Made by a program: the position numbers and the translations under genes. A model generated the notes under the pieces. The model had not been told where the DNA came from, ran no database searches, and was given only the letters and a program-made list of their open reading frames with translations. A DNA stretch of 64,000 nt, from positions 4,482,501 to 4,546,500 of the forward strand of contig NZ_CP133269.1 in the NCBI RefSeq assembly GCF_030915525.1, in the 5' to 3' direction. Positions 23,680 to 31,721 of this stretch are shown here, in pieces; the first letter of the stretch is position 1, and each line of letters begins with the position of its first letter. This DNA comes from Neobacillus sp. PS2-9. Lineage in GTDB: Bacteria; Bacillota; Bacilli; Bacillales; Cytobacillaceae.

Positions 23680-24252
23680 TTAGGAACCTTTTTCCATTCC
23701 GGCAAGAAATGCTTGAATAATCATTAACAAGCTTTCATCCAAATCCAAAGAAAGTTTAAATCCACCTTTTTGCTCTAGGGAAGAAAAACCATGTAAAATA
23801 CTGCGCAATCCTCTTACGGCATGCAAAGCCCGATCTTCCTCTAAACGATAGGCACTTAATACCCTTACTGAAAGCTCCACTATTTTTGCTCCTGCTTGCT
23901 GCACCTCCACATCTTCTGGATCAGGTGCGAGTAGGGTTGCCTCATAAACGCCAGGGTGCATCCGCGCAAAATTTACATATGCCTGGCTCATGGCTAGTAC
24001 CGCTTCGGTGCCTGACACCCCAATCGCCGCATGAGCCATTTCCGCATACAGCCGGTCAATGCCATAAATGGCTAATTGCTTCCTAAGGCCCGGTAAACCC
24101 TCAAAGTGATTATATAAGGAAGGAGGGCGGATATTTAGCTTTTTAGCCAGGTTTGCAAGTGTAACCTCTTGCATTCCCTGTTGATCCGCCAGCTTCCCTG
24201 CTGCTTCAAGTATCGTTGTTAAGTCCAGTGCTACTTTTGGTCTTGGTGACAT
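23680..24252 (-). CDS. TetR/AcrR-family regulator
   Basis: A 190-residue TetR protein with an N-terminal HTH (VTLANLAKKLNIRPPSLYNHF) and a C-terminal WHG-type domain (LHAVRGLRSILHGFSSLEQKGGF). It lies 13 bases after the MBL-fold hydrolase gene and is surely co-transcribed with it. Twin palindromes at 24990-25030 are the likely operators. A GGTGTCAGGCACC repeat unit is embedded in its coding sequence at 24007-24019 (encoding VSGT). Confidence 0.9.
   Translation of the reverse strand: MSPRPKVALDLTTILEAAGKLADQQGMQEVTLANLAKKLNIRPPSLYNHFEGLPGLRKQLAIYGIDRLYAEMAHAAIGVSGTEAVLAMSQAYVNFARMHPGVYEATLLAPDPEDVEVQQAGAKIVELSVRVLSAYRLEEDRALHAVRGLRSILHGFSSLEQKGGFKLSLDLDESLLMIIQAFLAGMEKGS
24007..24019. repeat. 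GGTGCCTGACACC element inside the TetR gene
   Basis: The 13-base sequence is the same as the cores at 34257, 34459 and (reversed) 36274, and close to the arms of the palindrome at 28887-28929. Here it is read through as codons without breaking the frame. Confidence 0.6.
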
Positions 24253-24265
24253 CGTATCTGCTCTC

Positions 24266-24973
24266 CTATCCGATCTTCTGCTCTAAATGTTGAATGGCCC
24301 GTTCCATAACTGGTACAGGATTTTCTACCATTTCTCCGTGCCCAACTGCAAGAAGAGTTGGTTCGTAACTCACTAATTTCTTTGCACTGGCAAGTGCCGT
24401 CCGCTTACTCCATGTACCAAAGGCAGGGAATGGGAACAATGGTTTTATATCTCCTGCCACTGCCACTCCACCTCTTGTTTGGAAAGCATCCCCTGCAATT
24501 ACTGCCTTAGTCCGTAAGTCTAAAAAAGATAAAGATCCCGGTGTATGGCCTGGAGTTTCGATTGCTGTAAGTGACCCAATCAGGTCCCCTTCCTTCAATA
24601 ATACATTTGCTCTTGTCTTCAACTTCTTTGGAACTCCACCTTTTATCGGTGTGGCTTCTTCGTGTGAATCAAGCGTGCGGTCGCCATTCATTAATCGATG
24701 ATCGCGTATGGAGATATAAACCGGTACCTCAGCCAGCCTTTCTTTAATTGCATCCAATGCTCCGACATGGTCCTCATGTGCATGCGTCAATATAATCTTT
24801 GTAATGGGTTTCCCGATTTTCTCAGCAGCCTGAAGAATCCCCTTTGCACAGAAACCAAGTGCCGCATCAATCAACGTTAATCCTTCCTCTTCCTCCACTA
24901 AATAGCAATTGACTGGAAAAAAATTGGCCATAAACGTAACTTGATACAGGTATCCGTTTTTAATAATTCTCAT
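24266..24973 (-). CDS. MBL-fold metallo-hydrolase
   Basis: A 235-residue metallo-beta-lactamase-fold protein. The zinc motif is LTHAHEDHVGALD, followed by ETPGHTPGSLS and VIAGDAFQTRGG, and a final VGHGE histidine. There is no signal peptide. It is the first gene of a two-gene unit with a TetR regulator. MBL proteins of this layout include glyoxalase II-like thioesterases and lactonases; the substrate is not decided by sequence. The promoter carries two TetR-type palindromes. Confidence 0.88.
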   Translation of the reverse strand: MRIIKNGYLYQVTFMANFFPVNCYLVEEEEGLTLIDAALGFCAKGILQAAEKIGKPITKIILTHAHEDHVGALDAIKERLAEVPVYISIRDHRLMNGDRTLDSHEEATPIKGGVPKKLKTRANVLLKEGDLIGSLTAIETPGHTPGSLSFLDLRTKAVIAGDAFQTRGGVAVAGDIKPLFPFPAFGTWSKRTALASAKKLVSYEPTLLAVGHGEMVENPVPVMERAIQHLEQKIG

Positions 24974-24989
24974 TTCGCCATCCCCTTTT

Positions 24990-25030
24990 AACTAATATCA
25001 TTAGTTTTATTTTAACTAATATTATTAGTT
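24990..25030. promoter_or_regulatory. Twin TetR-type operators
   Basis: AACTAATATCATTAGTT (24990-25006) and AACTAATATTATTAGTT (25014-25030) are near-identical palindromes with centres 24 bases apart. They lie just before the MBL gene start at 24973 and are the likely binding sites of its co-transcribed TetR protein. Confidence 0.75.
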
Positions 25031-25210
25031 TTATCAATAGGTTTTTCATTTTTTTGGAAAAAATATTTCATCTATAAAGTTGTTAAAAAAGTGTTCAAAA
25101 CTTTATTACAAATATGTGAAAGACTGAACAAATTACCCTTAATTCGAAACAAATATGATATATTAACAATGTACTTAATATATAAAACTTATTAACAAGG
25201 AGTGTTTCAC

Positions 25211-25720
25211 ATGCTAGTAAATTGGTTAAGAGAAAACAAAGTTGCTGCAGGAATTTTGACAGTTCTTCGCTTATATATCGGTTACTCTTGGATAACAGCT
25301 GGTTTCCACAAGTTAGCCGACGGTTTTGATGCTTCTGGTTATTTAAAGGGAGCGATTGCTAATCCGGTAAAAGGACCAGATGGCGCTTTGGTTTATGGAT
25401 GGTATGTGGACTTCTTAAAACATTTTGCTCTTCCAAACGTTGATATCTTTAATACAATTGTTCCACTCGGTGAATTTTTAATAGGTCTTGGACTTCTTCT
25501 TGGATGCTTAACAACTGCTGCTATGTTCTTTGGTCTTGTGATGAATTTCTCTTTCTTCTTAGCTGGAACTGTATCTCATATTCCAACAGACCTTTTCATT
25601 GGAGCGATCATCTTATTTTCTGGTTACAATGCAGGCCGCATCGGTCTTGACCGCTGGGTAATTCCATTTATTCGCAAAACTGTTTTTAAAGGTAATAAAA
25701 CTGTTAAAGCAACGGTTTAA
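25211..25720 (+). CDS. DoxX family membrane protein (copy 2)
   Basis: A 169-residue DoxX-family protein with four membrane segments. It starts at ATG 25211, 8 bases after AAGGAG; the GTG at 25202 overlaps the ribosome site. It is strongly similar to the copy at 628-1143 throughout (for example GAIANPVKGPDGA and LLGCLTTAAMFFGLVMNFSF are shared), differing mainly in the N-terminal eight residues and the tail. Two copies 25 kb apart in opposite gene surroundings indicate an old duplication. Function as for copy 1: redox-linked membrane protein of unknown substrate. Confidence 0.85.
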   Translation: MLVNWLRENKVAAGILTVLRLYIGYSWITAGFHKLADGFDASGYLKGAIANPVKGPDGALVYGWYVDFLKHFALPNVDIFNTIVPLGEFLIGLGLLLGCLTTAAMFFGLVMNFSFFLAGTVSHIPTDLFIGAIILFSGYNAGRIGLDRWVIPFIRKTVFKGNKTVKATV

Positions 25721-25737
25721 CAAATTATATTTCTAAA

Positions 25738-25780
25738 TACACAAAAAGGACACTATGAACGAAAGTGTCCTTTTTGTGTA
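25738..25780. terminator. Bidirectional intrinsic terminator
   Basis: A 17-bp perfect stem (TACACAAAAAGGACACT and its complement) closes a 9-base loop after the second doxX gene. Confidence 0.85.
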
Positions 25781-25803
25781 TTTCCATTTAGGCTTTGTTA
25801 AAA

Positions 25804-25951
25804 TTGCCTGTTGATTTCCGCTCCAGGCACTTCGCTTTCCGTGGGTGTTTCGGCGAGCCTCCTCGGCGCTTGCGCCTGCGGGGTCTCCCCTGAACCATAC
25901 TCCCACAGGAGTCTTCGTGCCTTCCGCTCCAATCAACAGGGTGTAAAAATC
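25804..25951. repeat. Interspersed intergenic repeat, copy 2
   Basis: About 148 bases closely matching 9417-9549 in the same orientation, with an extra GAGCCTCCTCGGCGC block. Shared segments include CGGGGTCTCCCCTGAACCAT and AGTCTTCGTGCCTTCCGCTC. GC content is far above the surroundings. The small open frames in it are not genes. Confidence 0.75.
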
Positions 25952-25978
25952 TACACTCTTCTTTTACACAGTCTTCAT

Positions 25979-26929
25979 TTAAAAATCTATCACTAATTTT
26001 CCTGATTTAGCTCTTGATACACAGGTCAATATCACATTTTGGGCACTCTTTTGTTCTTCACTTAAAAAAGAATCATAATGATCGACTATACCATCAAAAA
26101 CTTTCAATTCGCAGGTTCCGCAGCGTCCCACCCGACAAGAAAAGGGTGCTTGAATTCCTGCTTCTAACAAGGCATCCAAAAATGTCTGGTCTTTTTCAAC
26201 ATGAATCACTTCTCCACGAGTGAGTTGAGCTTGAAAGGATGCGGCATTCTTAGGTCGGGGTGGTGCAAACCGTTCATGATGGATGCTCGACCTCGGATAA
26301 TCAAATCGAACCGCTGCTTCTGTTAAGTCTGTCATAAATGAATCCGGCCCACAGAAATAGACATGTGTTCCAATTCGATGCTCCAAAAGTGTGGTTTCCT
26401 GCAGTCGCTTCGCCTCATTTCCTTTTGAAAAATAAAAATGAGATTGATGTGGGAAATTAGCCTGTAAAAAATCATAAAAGGCGCAAAGCTCTTTTGATCT
26501 TGCTGCATAGTGCAGTTCAAACGAAGACCCTTGATCCTTTAGCTCCAGCATCATAGAAATAAAGGGCGTTACACCAATTCCTGCTGCATAAAACACATGA
26601 TGCTTTGCCTTAAAGCTTAATGGAAAATGGTTCCTAGGATAACTGACCCTAACCGTATCCCCTACTTTTACCTCGTGATGCCAATAAAGTGAGCCTCCAG
26701 TGGAGGTTTCACTTAAGCGGATGGCAATCTGATAGCTGTCCATTGTATCTGGATGATTTGTTAACGAATAATTTCTTTCCTTTCCATCGATATATGTAGT
26801 TATATGTGAACCTGCACTAAAGGCTGGTAACGAAGTCTCTTCCACTGGGGCCAGTGTAAAACGTTTCACCTGTGGGGTTTCTTGAATGATGGATTTCACA
26901 TAGACAGGAATTGTTTTTTCTTTAAGCAT
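25979..26929 (-). CDS. PDR/VanB-type ferredoxin reductase (electron transfer subunit)
   Basis: A 316-residue flavin reductase with three modules: FMN/FAD-binding barrel (NYSLTNHPD, about residue 55), NAD-binding domain (YAAGIGVTPFISMM, HYAARSKELCAF) and a C-terminal plant-type 2Fe-2S domain (CRVGRCGTCELKV, with a fourth Cys in ILTCVSRA). It starts at ATG 26929, 5 bases after AGAGG; ATG at 26947 has no ribosome site. Its upstream neighbours are a DmmA-like protein and a DUF3445 haem protein, so it probably feeds electrons from NAD(P)H to an amine monooxygenase. Confidence 0.85.
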   Translation of the reverse strand: MLKEKTIPVYVKSIIQETPQVKRFTLAPVEETSLPAFSAGSHITTYIDGKERNYSLTNHPDTMDSYQIAIRLSETSTGGSLYWHHEVKVGDTVRVSYPRNHFPLSFKAKHHVFYAAGIGVTPFISMMLELKDQGSSFELHYAARSKELCAFYDFLQANFPHQSHFYFSKGNEAKRLQETTLLEHRIGTHVYFCGPDSFMTDLTEAAVRFDYPRSSIHHERFAPPRPKNAASFQAQLTRGEVIHVEKDQTFLDALLEAGIQAPFSCRVGRCGTCELKVFDGIVDHYDSFLSEEQKSAQNVILTCVSRAKSGKLVIDF

Positions 26930-26943
26930 AACAGCCTCTTCTT

Positions 26944-27402
26944 TCATAGTTTCGCGACATACCCAAGAAAGGCATCGCGAAGTTGAGAGTAATGATCAGA
27001 AACCTCCAGTAATAACCCACAATGATCACAGTTTCGTTCAGGCTGGCCCTTTTCCAAAACAGAGATTCCATGACACCTGCAGCAAAAAACCTTAATCTGC
27101 TCTTTTCCATAGCCTATATACTGTGCCTCCTCTTCCGAAAATCCCGCATCCTCAGCCAGCTGTTTCAATTTTTTTAAAACATTCCACTCTGCTGTGGCAT
27201 AGAGGAAGCTCCCCATTTTCTGCACTCTGAGCCATTCTGAAGAAAGGATGGGATTCCAATTATCTTTAACTATCTGAATCTCGTAGCTTATATTTCCATC
27301 TTTAACAACATCTATCAATGGCTGTAACAACTTTATGCCCTCTTCATCCGCACAAAATAAATAGTGGCGCTTTCCAGGTACAAGTGTTATATTCCCGCTC
27401 AC
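26944..27402 (-). CDS. DmmA-like dimethylamine monooxygenase subunit
   Basis: A 152-residue protein whose C-terminal third carries two CxxC pairs (FCCRCHG and CDHCG) followed by LLEVSDHYSQLRDAFLGYVA, the signature I associate with the DmmA family. The N-terminal part (KRHYLFCADEEG) resembles a nucleotide or flavodoxin-like fold. It starts at GTG overlapping the DUF3445 stop by 4 bases (GTGA). It probably mediates electron transfer between the reductase and the haem subunit. Family membership is from memory of the motif and from the neighbours. Confidence 0.65.
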   Translation of the reverse strand: MSGNITLVPGKRHYLFCADEEGIKLLQPLIDVVKDGNISYEIQIVKDNWNPILSSEWLRVQKMGSFLYATAEWNVLKKLKQLAEDAGFSEEEAQYIGYGKEQIKVFCCRCHGISVLEKGQPERNCDHCGLLLEVSDHYSQLRDAFLGYVAKL

Positions 27403-28355
27403 AAAGCTTTCCTACTTTCCACCTGTTCTCTTAAATACTCTAGGACTGCACCCCTGAATAGGGAGAGCCCTTTATACTCGACTATATAAGGCGGCAATTC
27501 CTGAAGGATTTGATAGAACTGATTTAGCCATTCAGGTTTAGCTTCTAATTTTTCCAAAGGAAGTAGGTGGGTATGGATGGTAAAAAGAATTCCTCCTGTT
27601 CGAGGCAAACGGAATAATTTCTGGACCTCCACACGGAGATGAACAAACTCCCCTGCATTTTCCTTTGTAACTTGTTTTCTCCCCTTTCCCCAAACATCAA
27701 AGGTTTCAAGGGAGGTATCTAGTCGGTTCCCAGCCATTAAGGACCAGTTTTTACGCCACCATGGATTCCCTGGTTCCAGCTTCAGTAAGAATTGAAGAAT
27801 CCGTTCATCAAGTTCTTCGTCTTTAAAGCCCGGGATCGGCTGATGAATCTCTTTAAAGTTCATTCCCAAATCGAAGGCCAAAGACCAATTGGCAGGGAAA
27901 CAGAGCTGGCCAGCATCTAGAAATAAATCGTTATCTCGCTGCATCATAAAGATCAAGTCTTCTTGGACATGTCTGCCAATATAGTTAAGCGGCTCACATG
28001 GTAAAGTGGACTCATCTCCAAAAATGAAGCTTTGCTTTTCTTGTAAAAGGTGATTAGTAAACGTCCAGTTATCACCTTTTTTATCTAATCCAAATTTGTC
28101 TGGATAATGGGTTCCTAGATGCTCCATCACTAAATCTAGGATTTCCCACTGACCTTTTATCGTATGCCGCAGGGATTGAAAACAACGTTCAGGGTGGGCT
28201 GTAAGAAGTTCACGCTTAAGCTCGATTTCCTCTGGATAACTTTGGGTAATCTCAATACTAATCGGATGATTCATTGGTACTGAGTTATTAGAATAGCGAT
28301 ATACATCTTCTTTAAATGGATATGGAAATGAATCCAAACCATCACTCTGCTTCAT
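27399..28355 (-). CDS. DUF3445 family, haem-dependent oxidative N-demethylase
   Basis: A 318-residue DUF3445 protein. Characteristic blocks: LNYIGRHVQEDLIFMMQ, LCFPANWSLAFDLG, IHQPIPGFKDEE and RKNWSLMAGNRLD. Family members bind haem b and remove methyl groups from dimethylamine-type substrates with O2. It is the first gene of a three-gene operon whose following products supply a DmmA-like subunit and a PDR/VanB reductase. Ribosome site GGGATGG. The substrate in this organism is inferred only. Confidence 0.8.
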   Translation of the reverse strand: MKQSDGLDSFPYPFKEDVYRYSNNSVPMNHPISIEITQSYPEEIELKRELLTAHPERCFQSLRHTIKGQWEILDLVMEHLGTHYPDKFGLDKKGDNWTFTNHLLQEKQSFIFGDESTLPCEPLNYIGRHVQEDLIFMMQRDNDLFLDAGQLCFPANWSLAFDLGMNFKEIHQPIPGFKDEELDERILQFLLKLEPGNPWWRKNWSLMAGNRLDTSLETFDVWGKGRKQVTKENAGEFVHLRVEVQKLFRLPRTGGILFTIHTHLLPLEKLEAKPEWLNQFYQILQELPPYIVEYKGLSLFRGAVLEYLREQVESRKAL

Positions 28356-28480
28356 AAAACCATCCCTTTACTGAAAATTCTTTATTTTCATTTTAATAAA
28401 AATGGACCATAAAAGGGAATAGGTAAAATTGAAAGCTCAGAAACTATTAAATTAATTATTTGAAACAGCTAAAAAAAAAT

Positions 28481-28522
28481 AAAAGCGCCTCGTTCACGAT
28501 ATTCCTGAATGAGACGCTTTTT
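28481..28522 (-). terminator. Intrinsic terminator
   Basis: AAAAGCG-CTC-TTCA pairs with TGAA-GAG-CGCTTTTT (two single mismatches), lying immediately behind the small membrane gene at 28526. Confidence 0.8.
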
Positions 28523-28525
28523 GTA

Positions 28526-28750
28526 TTAATATTGCTGTTCTTCACTTTCAACATTTACTTTGTTCTCGTACCAGTTCGTTACTTGTGTAAGGATAGCAAA
28601 GACAAAAAAGAAATTCATTGCCCAAACGTTAATAAAAGGGGCTAAGCCGCCAAATTCAATGGTTTCATACCCTTTTAACTTCATCACGATCATCGACTCA
28701 ATAAAAATTAAAACAAAACCAATTACTCCCGCTACTGCCGCTCTAATCAC
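28526..28750 (-). CDS. Small membrane protein of unknown function
   Basis: A 74-residue protein with two hydrophobic helices (about residues 3-24 and 40-60) and an acidic tail (NVESEEQQY). A GGAGGAAAC ribosome site precedes the ATG and a terminator follows. The family is not recognised. Confidence 0.65.
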   Translation of the reverse strand: MIRAAVAGVIGFVLIFIESMIVMKLKGYETIEFGGLAPFINVWAMNFFFVFAILTQVTNWYENKVNVESEEQQY

Positions 28751-28886
28751 ATTTGTTTCCTCCTTAAAATTAGTTTTCCTCTATTGGAATACAAACCACT
28801 ATGTATTTTTGACAATTCCGTGAACATCCTTACTCCCATTATATTGCATATTTCTAACATTCAAAAGCCCAATATAAAAATAAAAA

Positions 28887-28929
28887 GGTGTCAGGAACCA
28901 TGTGAAAATTTCACATGGTTCCTGACACC
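28887..28929 (-). terminator. 43-base perfect palindrome acting as terminator; GGTGTCAGG family
   Basis: Two perfect 21-base arms (starting GGTGTCAGGAACCATG) flank one central A. On the minus strand it is followed by TTTTTATTTTT, so it should terminate the GNAT gene at 28937-29431. Its outer 13 bases differ by one from the GGTGTCAGGCACC element found elsewhere in the window. Confidence 0.8.
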
Positions 28930-28936
28930 GATTATT

Positions 28937-29431
28937 TTAAAACTTTACTACCATATCCCATGATGTTCCGTCTACACCTATCTGTTTAAAGCCAAACTTT
29001 TGATAGAGGTGAAGAGCCGGATTGTTGGGGTCTACGCTTAAAGAGACCGCGCTAAATCCTGATTCTCTAGTTACTTTTAGCATCTCTCCGAGAAGCGCTT
29101 TGCCGATTCCTTTTCCTCTGTGCTCAGGAAGAAGGGCCATTCCTAATAAAGGAGTTTTTTCATCCACATAGCCATAGGTCTTATTCGTGTCATTAAATAA
29201 GCGAACCCATACTGCACCAATGGGAGTATGGTCGGAATCCATCGCAATCAATGCGGAGTCCCCCTCACGTCCCCAGCCTTCCATGGCTTGAGCGATATGT
29301 GGTTCCCTCAAAATATCTCTCGAAGGTCGAGGTTCTCCTTCGGGAATAAAAATGGCTTGGTATAACATTTCCCAAAGGAATTCTTCATCTTCTTTTACGC
29401 CAGGTCTAATTTGATATTCGTTCAAGTGCAT
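28937..29431 (-). CDS. GNAT family N-acetyltransferase
   Basis: A 164-residue GNAT enzyme with the acetyl-CoA loop LLPEHRGKGIGKALLGEML and a C-terminal VSLSVDPNNPALHLYQKFGF. The ATG at 29431 directly abuts GGGGG; TTG at 29425 has a better spacing (6 bases), so the protein may start MNEYQIRPG. It overlaps the 3' end of the HAD gene by about 20-26 bases and is co-transcribed with it. The acceptor is unknown. Confidence 0.85.
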   Translation of the reverse strand: MHLNEYQIRPGVKEDEEFLWEMLYQAIFIPEGEPRPSRDILREPHIAQAMEGWGREGDSALIAMDSDHTPIGAVWVRLFNDTNKTYGYVDEKTPLLGMALLPEHRGKGIGKALLGEMLKVTRESGFSAVSLSVDPNNPALHLYQKFGFKQIGVDGTSWDMVVKF

Positions 29432-30098
29432 CCCCCTTTTCTACTTCTTTTTGATTAATCAGATTCAATACGTGCTTTAAGCGTAAGTCTCCCATTGAAG
29501 ATAATTTTAGGCAATAACCTGTGAACTCTAAATGGGCTGTAACAGAATTAGGGACAACTACGCAGTTTAATCCAGCCGCTCTAGCCGCTTTTAGTCCATT
29601 TAAAGAATCTTCAAAAGCAAACGCATCCGTCACAGCAACACCTAATGCTTCAACCGCTTTTACATATAATTCAGGATCCGGTTTAACCCTAGACACATCA
29701 TCCCTCGTTCGAATCACATCAAAATACGGAAAAATAGTCAGCTTTTTTAAGTAGCTCTCAACCCACTCTCGGCTCGAGCTTGATGCTAAGCCAATTTTCA
29801 AACCTAATTCCTTGGCCTCCATTAAATAATCCACTACTCCGTCCCTCAAAGCAGGCTCACCCATTTTTACAGTAAAAAGCTCATGGGCTTCATCTTTTAT
29901 GACAACGGATTCTACTGGTGAAGGAAGGTTTTTCTCAATATAAGAATATAAGTCCGCATCATCGGTTCCTATCACTCTTGCAAACTGTTCGACCGATAAT
30001 TCTAACCCATGGTTATTTAAAACCTCTTTAAAAGTCTCGTACCAAACTGTCTCCGTATCAACAATCAATCCATCAAAATCAAATACTACTGCTTTCAT
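29406..30098 (-). CDS. HAD-superfamily phosphatase (beta-phosphoglucomutase-like)
   Basis: A 230-residue HAD hydrolase. Motif I is VVFDFDGLIVDTE, motif II GLASSSSREWVESYLKK, and motif IV FAFEDSLNGLKAARAAG. The helical cap after motif I places it with the YhcW/beta-phosphoglucomutase-like group. ATG 30098 follows AGAGAGGTGATTGCTA; the TTG two codons upstream is less likely. The substrate is probably a small sugar phosphate. Confidence 0.88.
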   Translation of the reverse strand: MKAVVFDFDGLIVDTETVWYETFKEVLNNHGLELSVEQFARVIGTDDADLYSYIEKNLPSPVESVVIKDEAHELFTVKMGEPALRDGVVDYLMEAKELGLKIGLASSSSREWVESYLKKLTIFPYFDVIRTRDDVSRVKPDPELYVKAVEALGVAVTDAFAFEDSLNGLKAARAAGLNCVVVPNSVTAHLEFTGYCLKLSSMGDLRLKHVLNLINQKEVEKGDALERISN

Positions 30099-30144
30099 TA
30101 GCAATCACCTCTCTAGTGTTAAACGTAAAAAATTAAAAAAAGTT

Positions 30145-30286
30145 TCAATGTGTAGCAAATGTAAGGTTTATAGCAAGTCCTAATAGAACGAGTCCAGTAA
30201 TTCCTTCCATTACTAGTAAGACTCTTGGGCCTGTCATCCATTCTTTCTAACTATTCATTACTTAGTGTTACACTCTCCTGGAACAT
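30145..30286 (-). pseudogene. Remnant of a LysE/RhtB-type amino-acid exporter gene
   Basis: On the minus strand, ATG 30286 with an AAAAGGGGTG ribosome site starts MFQESVTLSNE and stops. In another frame a stretch reads EWMTGPRVLLVMEGITGLVL and ends LAINLTFATH before TGA at 30145, like the C-terminal helix of LysE-family exporters. The whole middle of such a protein (about 150 residues) is missing. A deletion remnant is the simplest reading. The identification rests on a short segment. Confidence 0.45.
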
Positions 30287-30355
30287 GATGACACCCCTTT
30301 TTATTCAGTCGATCGCTCTTCTTGTATTAACATAATATTCCTTTTTCCTTTCAGC

Positions 30356-30382
30356 AAAAAAAAGAGCGTATATGCTCTTTTT
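30356..30382 (-). terminator. Intrinsic terminator
   Basis: AAAAAGAGC-TAT pairs with ATGCTCTTTTT, with a T-run on both strands. It lies behind the DUF4179 gene. Confidence 0.8.
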
Positions 30383-30392
30383 GTGTTGAAGC

Positions 30393-31721
30393 CTATTTTA
30401 TTTGTATTTTCGATTCTCCCTTAATCCATGAAGGGAAGAAGCTAAGTTCAAGGGAGATTGGATTTATAACTTTTTGTAACTCAGGAATTCGGAGCCCAAA
30501 CTCGATTACTCGTTCATCTCCTCCTCTAGATGACATCGATGTTTCAGGGACCTCGACTACATTTCCCTTCCTGTCTTTTGCTTCACCGAACGGAGTATAG
30601 TGAAACTCATTCTTTGTTTGCATAGTTATCACGACTTGGTCGCCATCTACTATTAAATCGCTGAAAATATTCTCTTTTGGCTGTTTGAGAATTTGTTTCG
30701 TCTGCGTATCAATCACAACCATGGCCTCTTCTTTATTAACTGCCTGAATTTTATTCAAAGCTAGATACAATTCTTTTGGCTCTCGGAAGTAATTACTCTG
30801 CAAGTAAATGATGGATTCATCATCAGAAATTTTACTCGCTGACACTCCATTGGCAATTTTATTCCATACTTCCCCATTTTCATCAACCAACCGTAAATCA
30901 TCAAAATTTAATATCTTTTTTGTGTTGGAAGGATCCATTTTGATGTGAACGGCTACCCTTAGTGGATAAATGGTTGCATCTAAGAAAGTAATTTTTTGTC
31001 CCTCAACGGTAACTGTTTTGTTTAGCTGATAGGTTATCTTCTCTTTTATTTCTTTTTTTAGCTGAAAAGGAAGAATAAACTCTTTAGTCTTTGAATCCTT
31101 TTTTATTTTCACTGCTAGTACCAGCTCTTTGGACTCAAGGGGGTGCTTCAAATCAATTTCAAAGGTACCAGTAGAAATCGATTTACCGTTACCATCAGTA
31201 TGGATCTCTCCTGCAGAGCTTGATATTGAACCCCAATCCACTGATTTCCCGTCTCCATAGTGTAACCGTGGTCCCTCCATGTAGAACTCCGTGTCGTTAT
31301 CGGATTCTATGGAATAAAATAATAACAGACCATTTTCATCTGTAATAGCTCCATCAATTGTAACCGTTAATCCATTTATTTCTTTCGAAACGCCTAATTT
31401 TTCATAATAGTCATTTTCAACTGCCAGCATCTTCCCTTTGTCATTACGGATCAACTCGACCAATTTTTCCATCCCGGGGATCACAGTAATATAATTGGCG
31501 AAAGCAGGCGATAGGCGAATAGAGGAGAAAAAAACTAAGAGAATAATAGCAGCCAAACCCATGCTAAAGACCCATCTTTTCTTGAGCGGTTTCCTATGTT
31601 TCTCAGCCTTCGCTTTCATAAATCCATTTAGGATGGCTTCATCTAACAACTCCAATGGAGATTCAATATTGTCGTATGAATTTTTATAGTTTGTCAGTTG
31701 GCTTTCTTCCTTTTCATACAT
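30393..31721 (-). CDS. DUF4179-domain membrane protein, probable anti-sigma partner
   Basis: A 442-residue protein: cytosolic N-terminus of about 45 residues (SPLELLDEAILNGFMKAK), one membrane helix (VFSMGLAAIILLVFFSSIRL), then a large outside part starting with the DUF4179 region (ITDENGLLLFYSIES). The start is taken at ATG 31721 behind GGCGGTGATT; it overlaps the sigma-factor stop by 8 bases. This sigma-factor/single-pass-protein pairing is typical of ECF anti-sigma systems in Bacillus, though DUF4179 proteins have not all been shown to be anti-sigma factors. Confidence 0.85.
   Translation of the reverse strand: MYEKEESQLTNYKNSYDNIESPLELLDEAILNGFMKAKAEKHRKPLKKRWVFSMGLAAIILLVFFSSIRLSPAFANYITVIPGMEKLVELIRNDKGKMLAVENDYYEKLGVSKEINGLTVTIDGAITDENGLLLFYSIESDNDTEFYMEGPRLHYGDGKSVDWGSISSSAGEIHTDGNGKSISTGTFEIDLKHPLESKELVLAVKIKKDSKTKEFILPFQLKKEIKEKITYQLNKTVTVEGQKITFLDATIYPLRVAVHIKMDPSNTKKILNFDDLRLVDENGEVWNKIANGVSASKISDDESIIYLQSNYFREPKELYLALNKIQAVNKEEAMVVIDTQTKQILKQPKENIFSDLIVDGDQVVITMQTKNEFHYTPFGEAKDRKGNVVEVPETSMSSRGGDERVIEFGLRIPELQKVINPISLELSFFPSWIKGESKIQIK

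Noticed and set aside
25733..25936. Minus-strand 67-codon frame in the interspersed repeat
   Set aside because: It spans a terminator and the repeat, with no ribosome site; the other repeat copy has an indel there.
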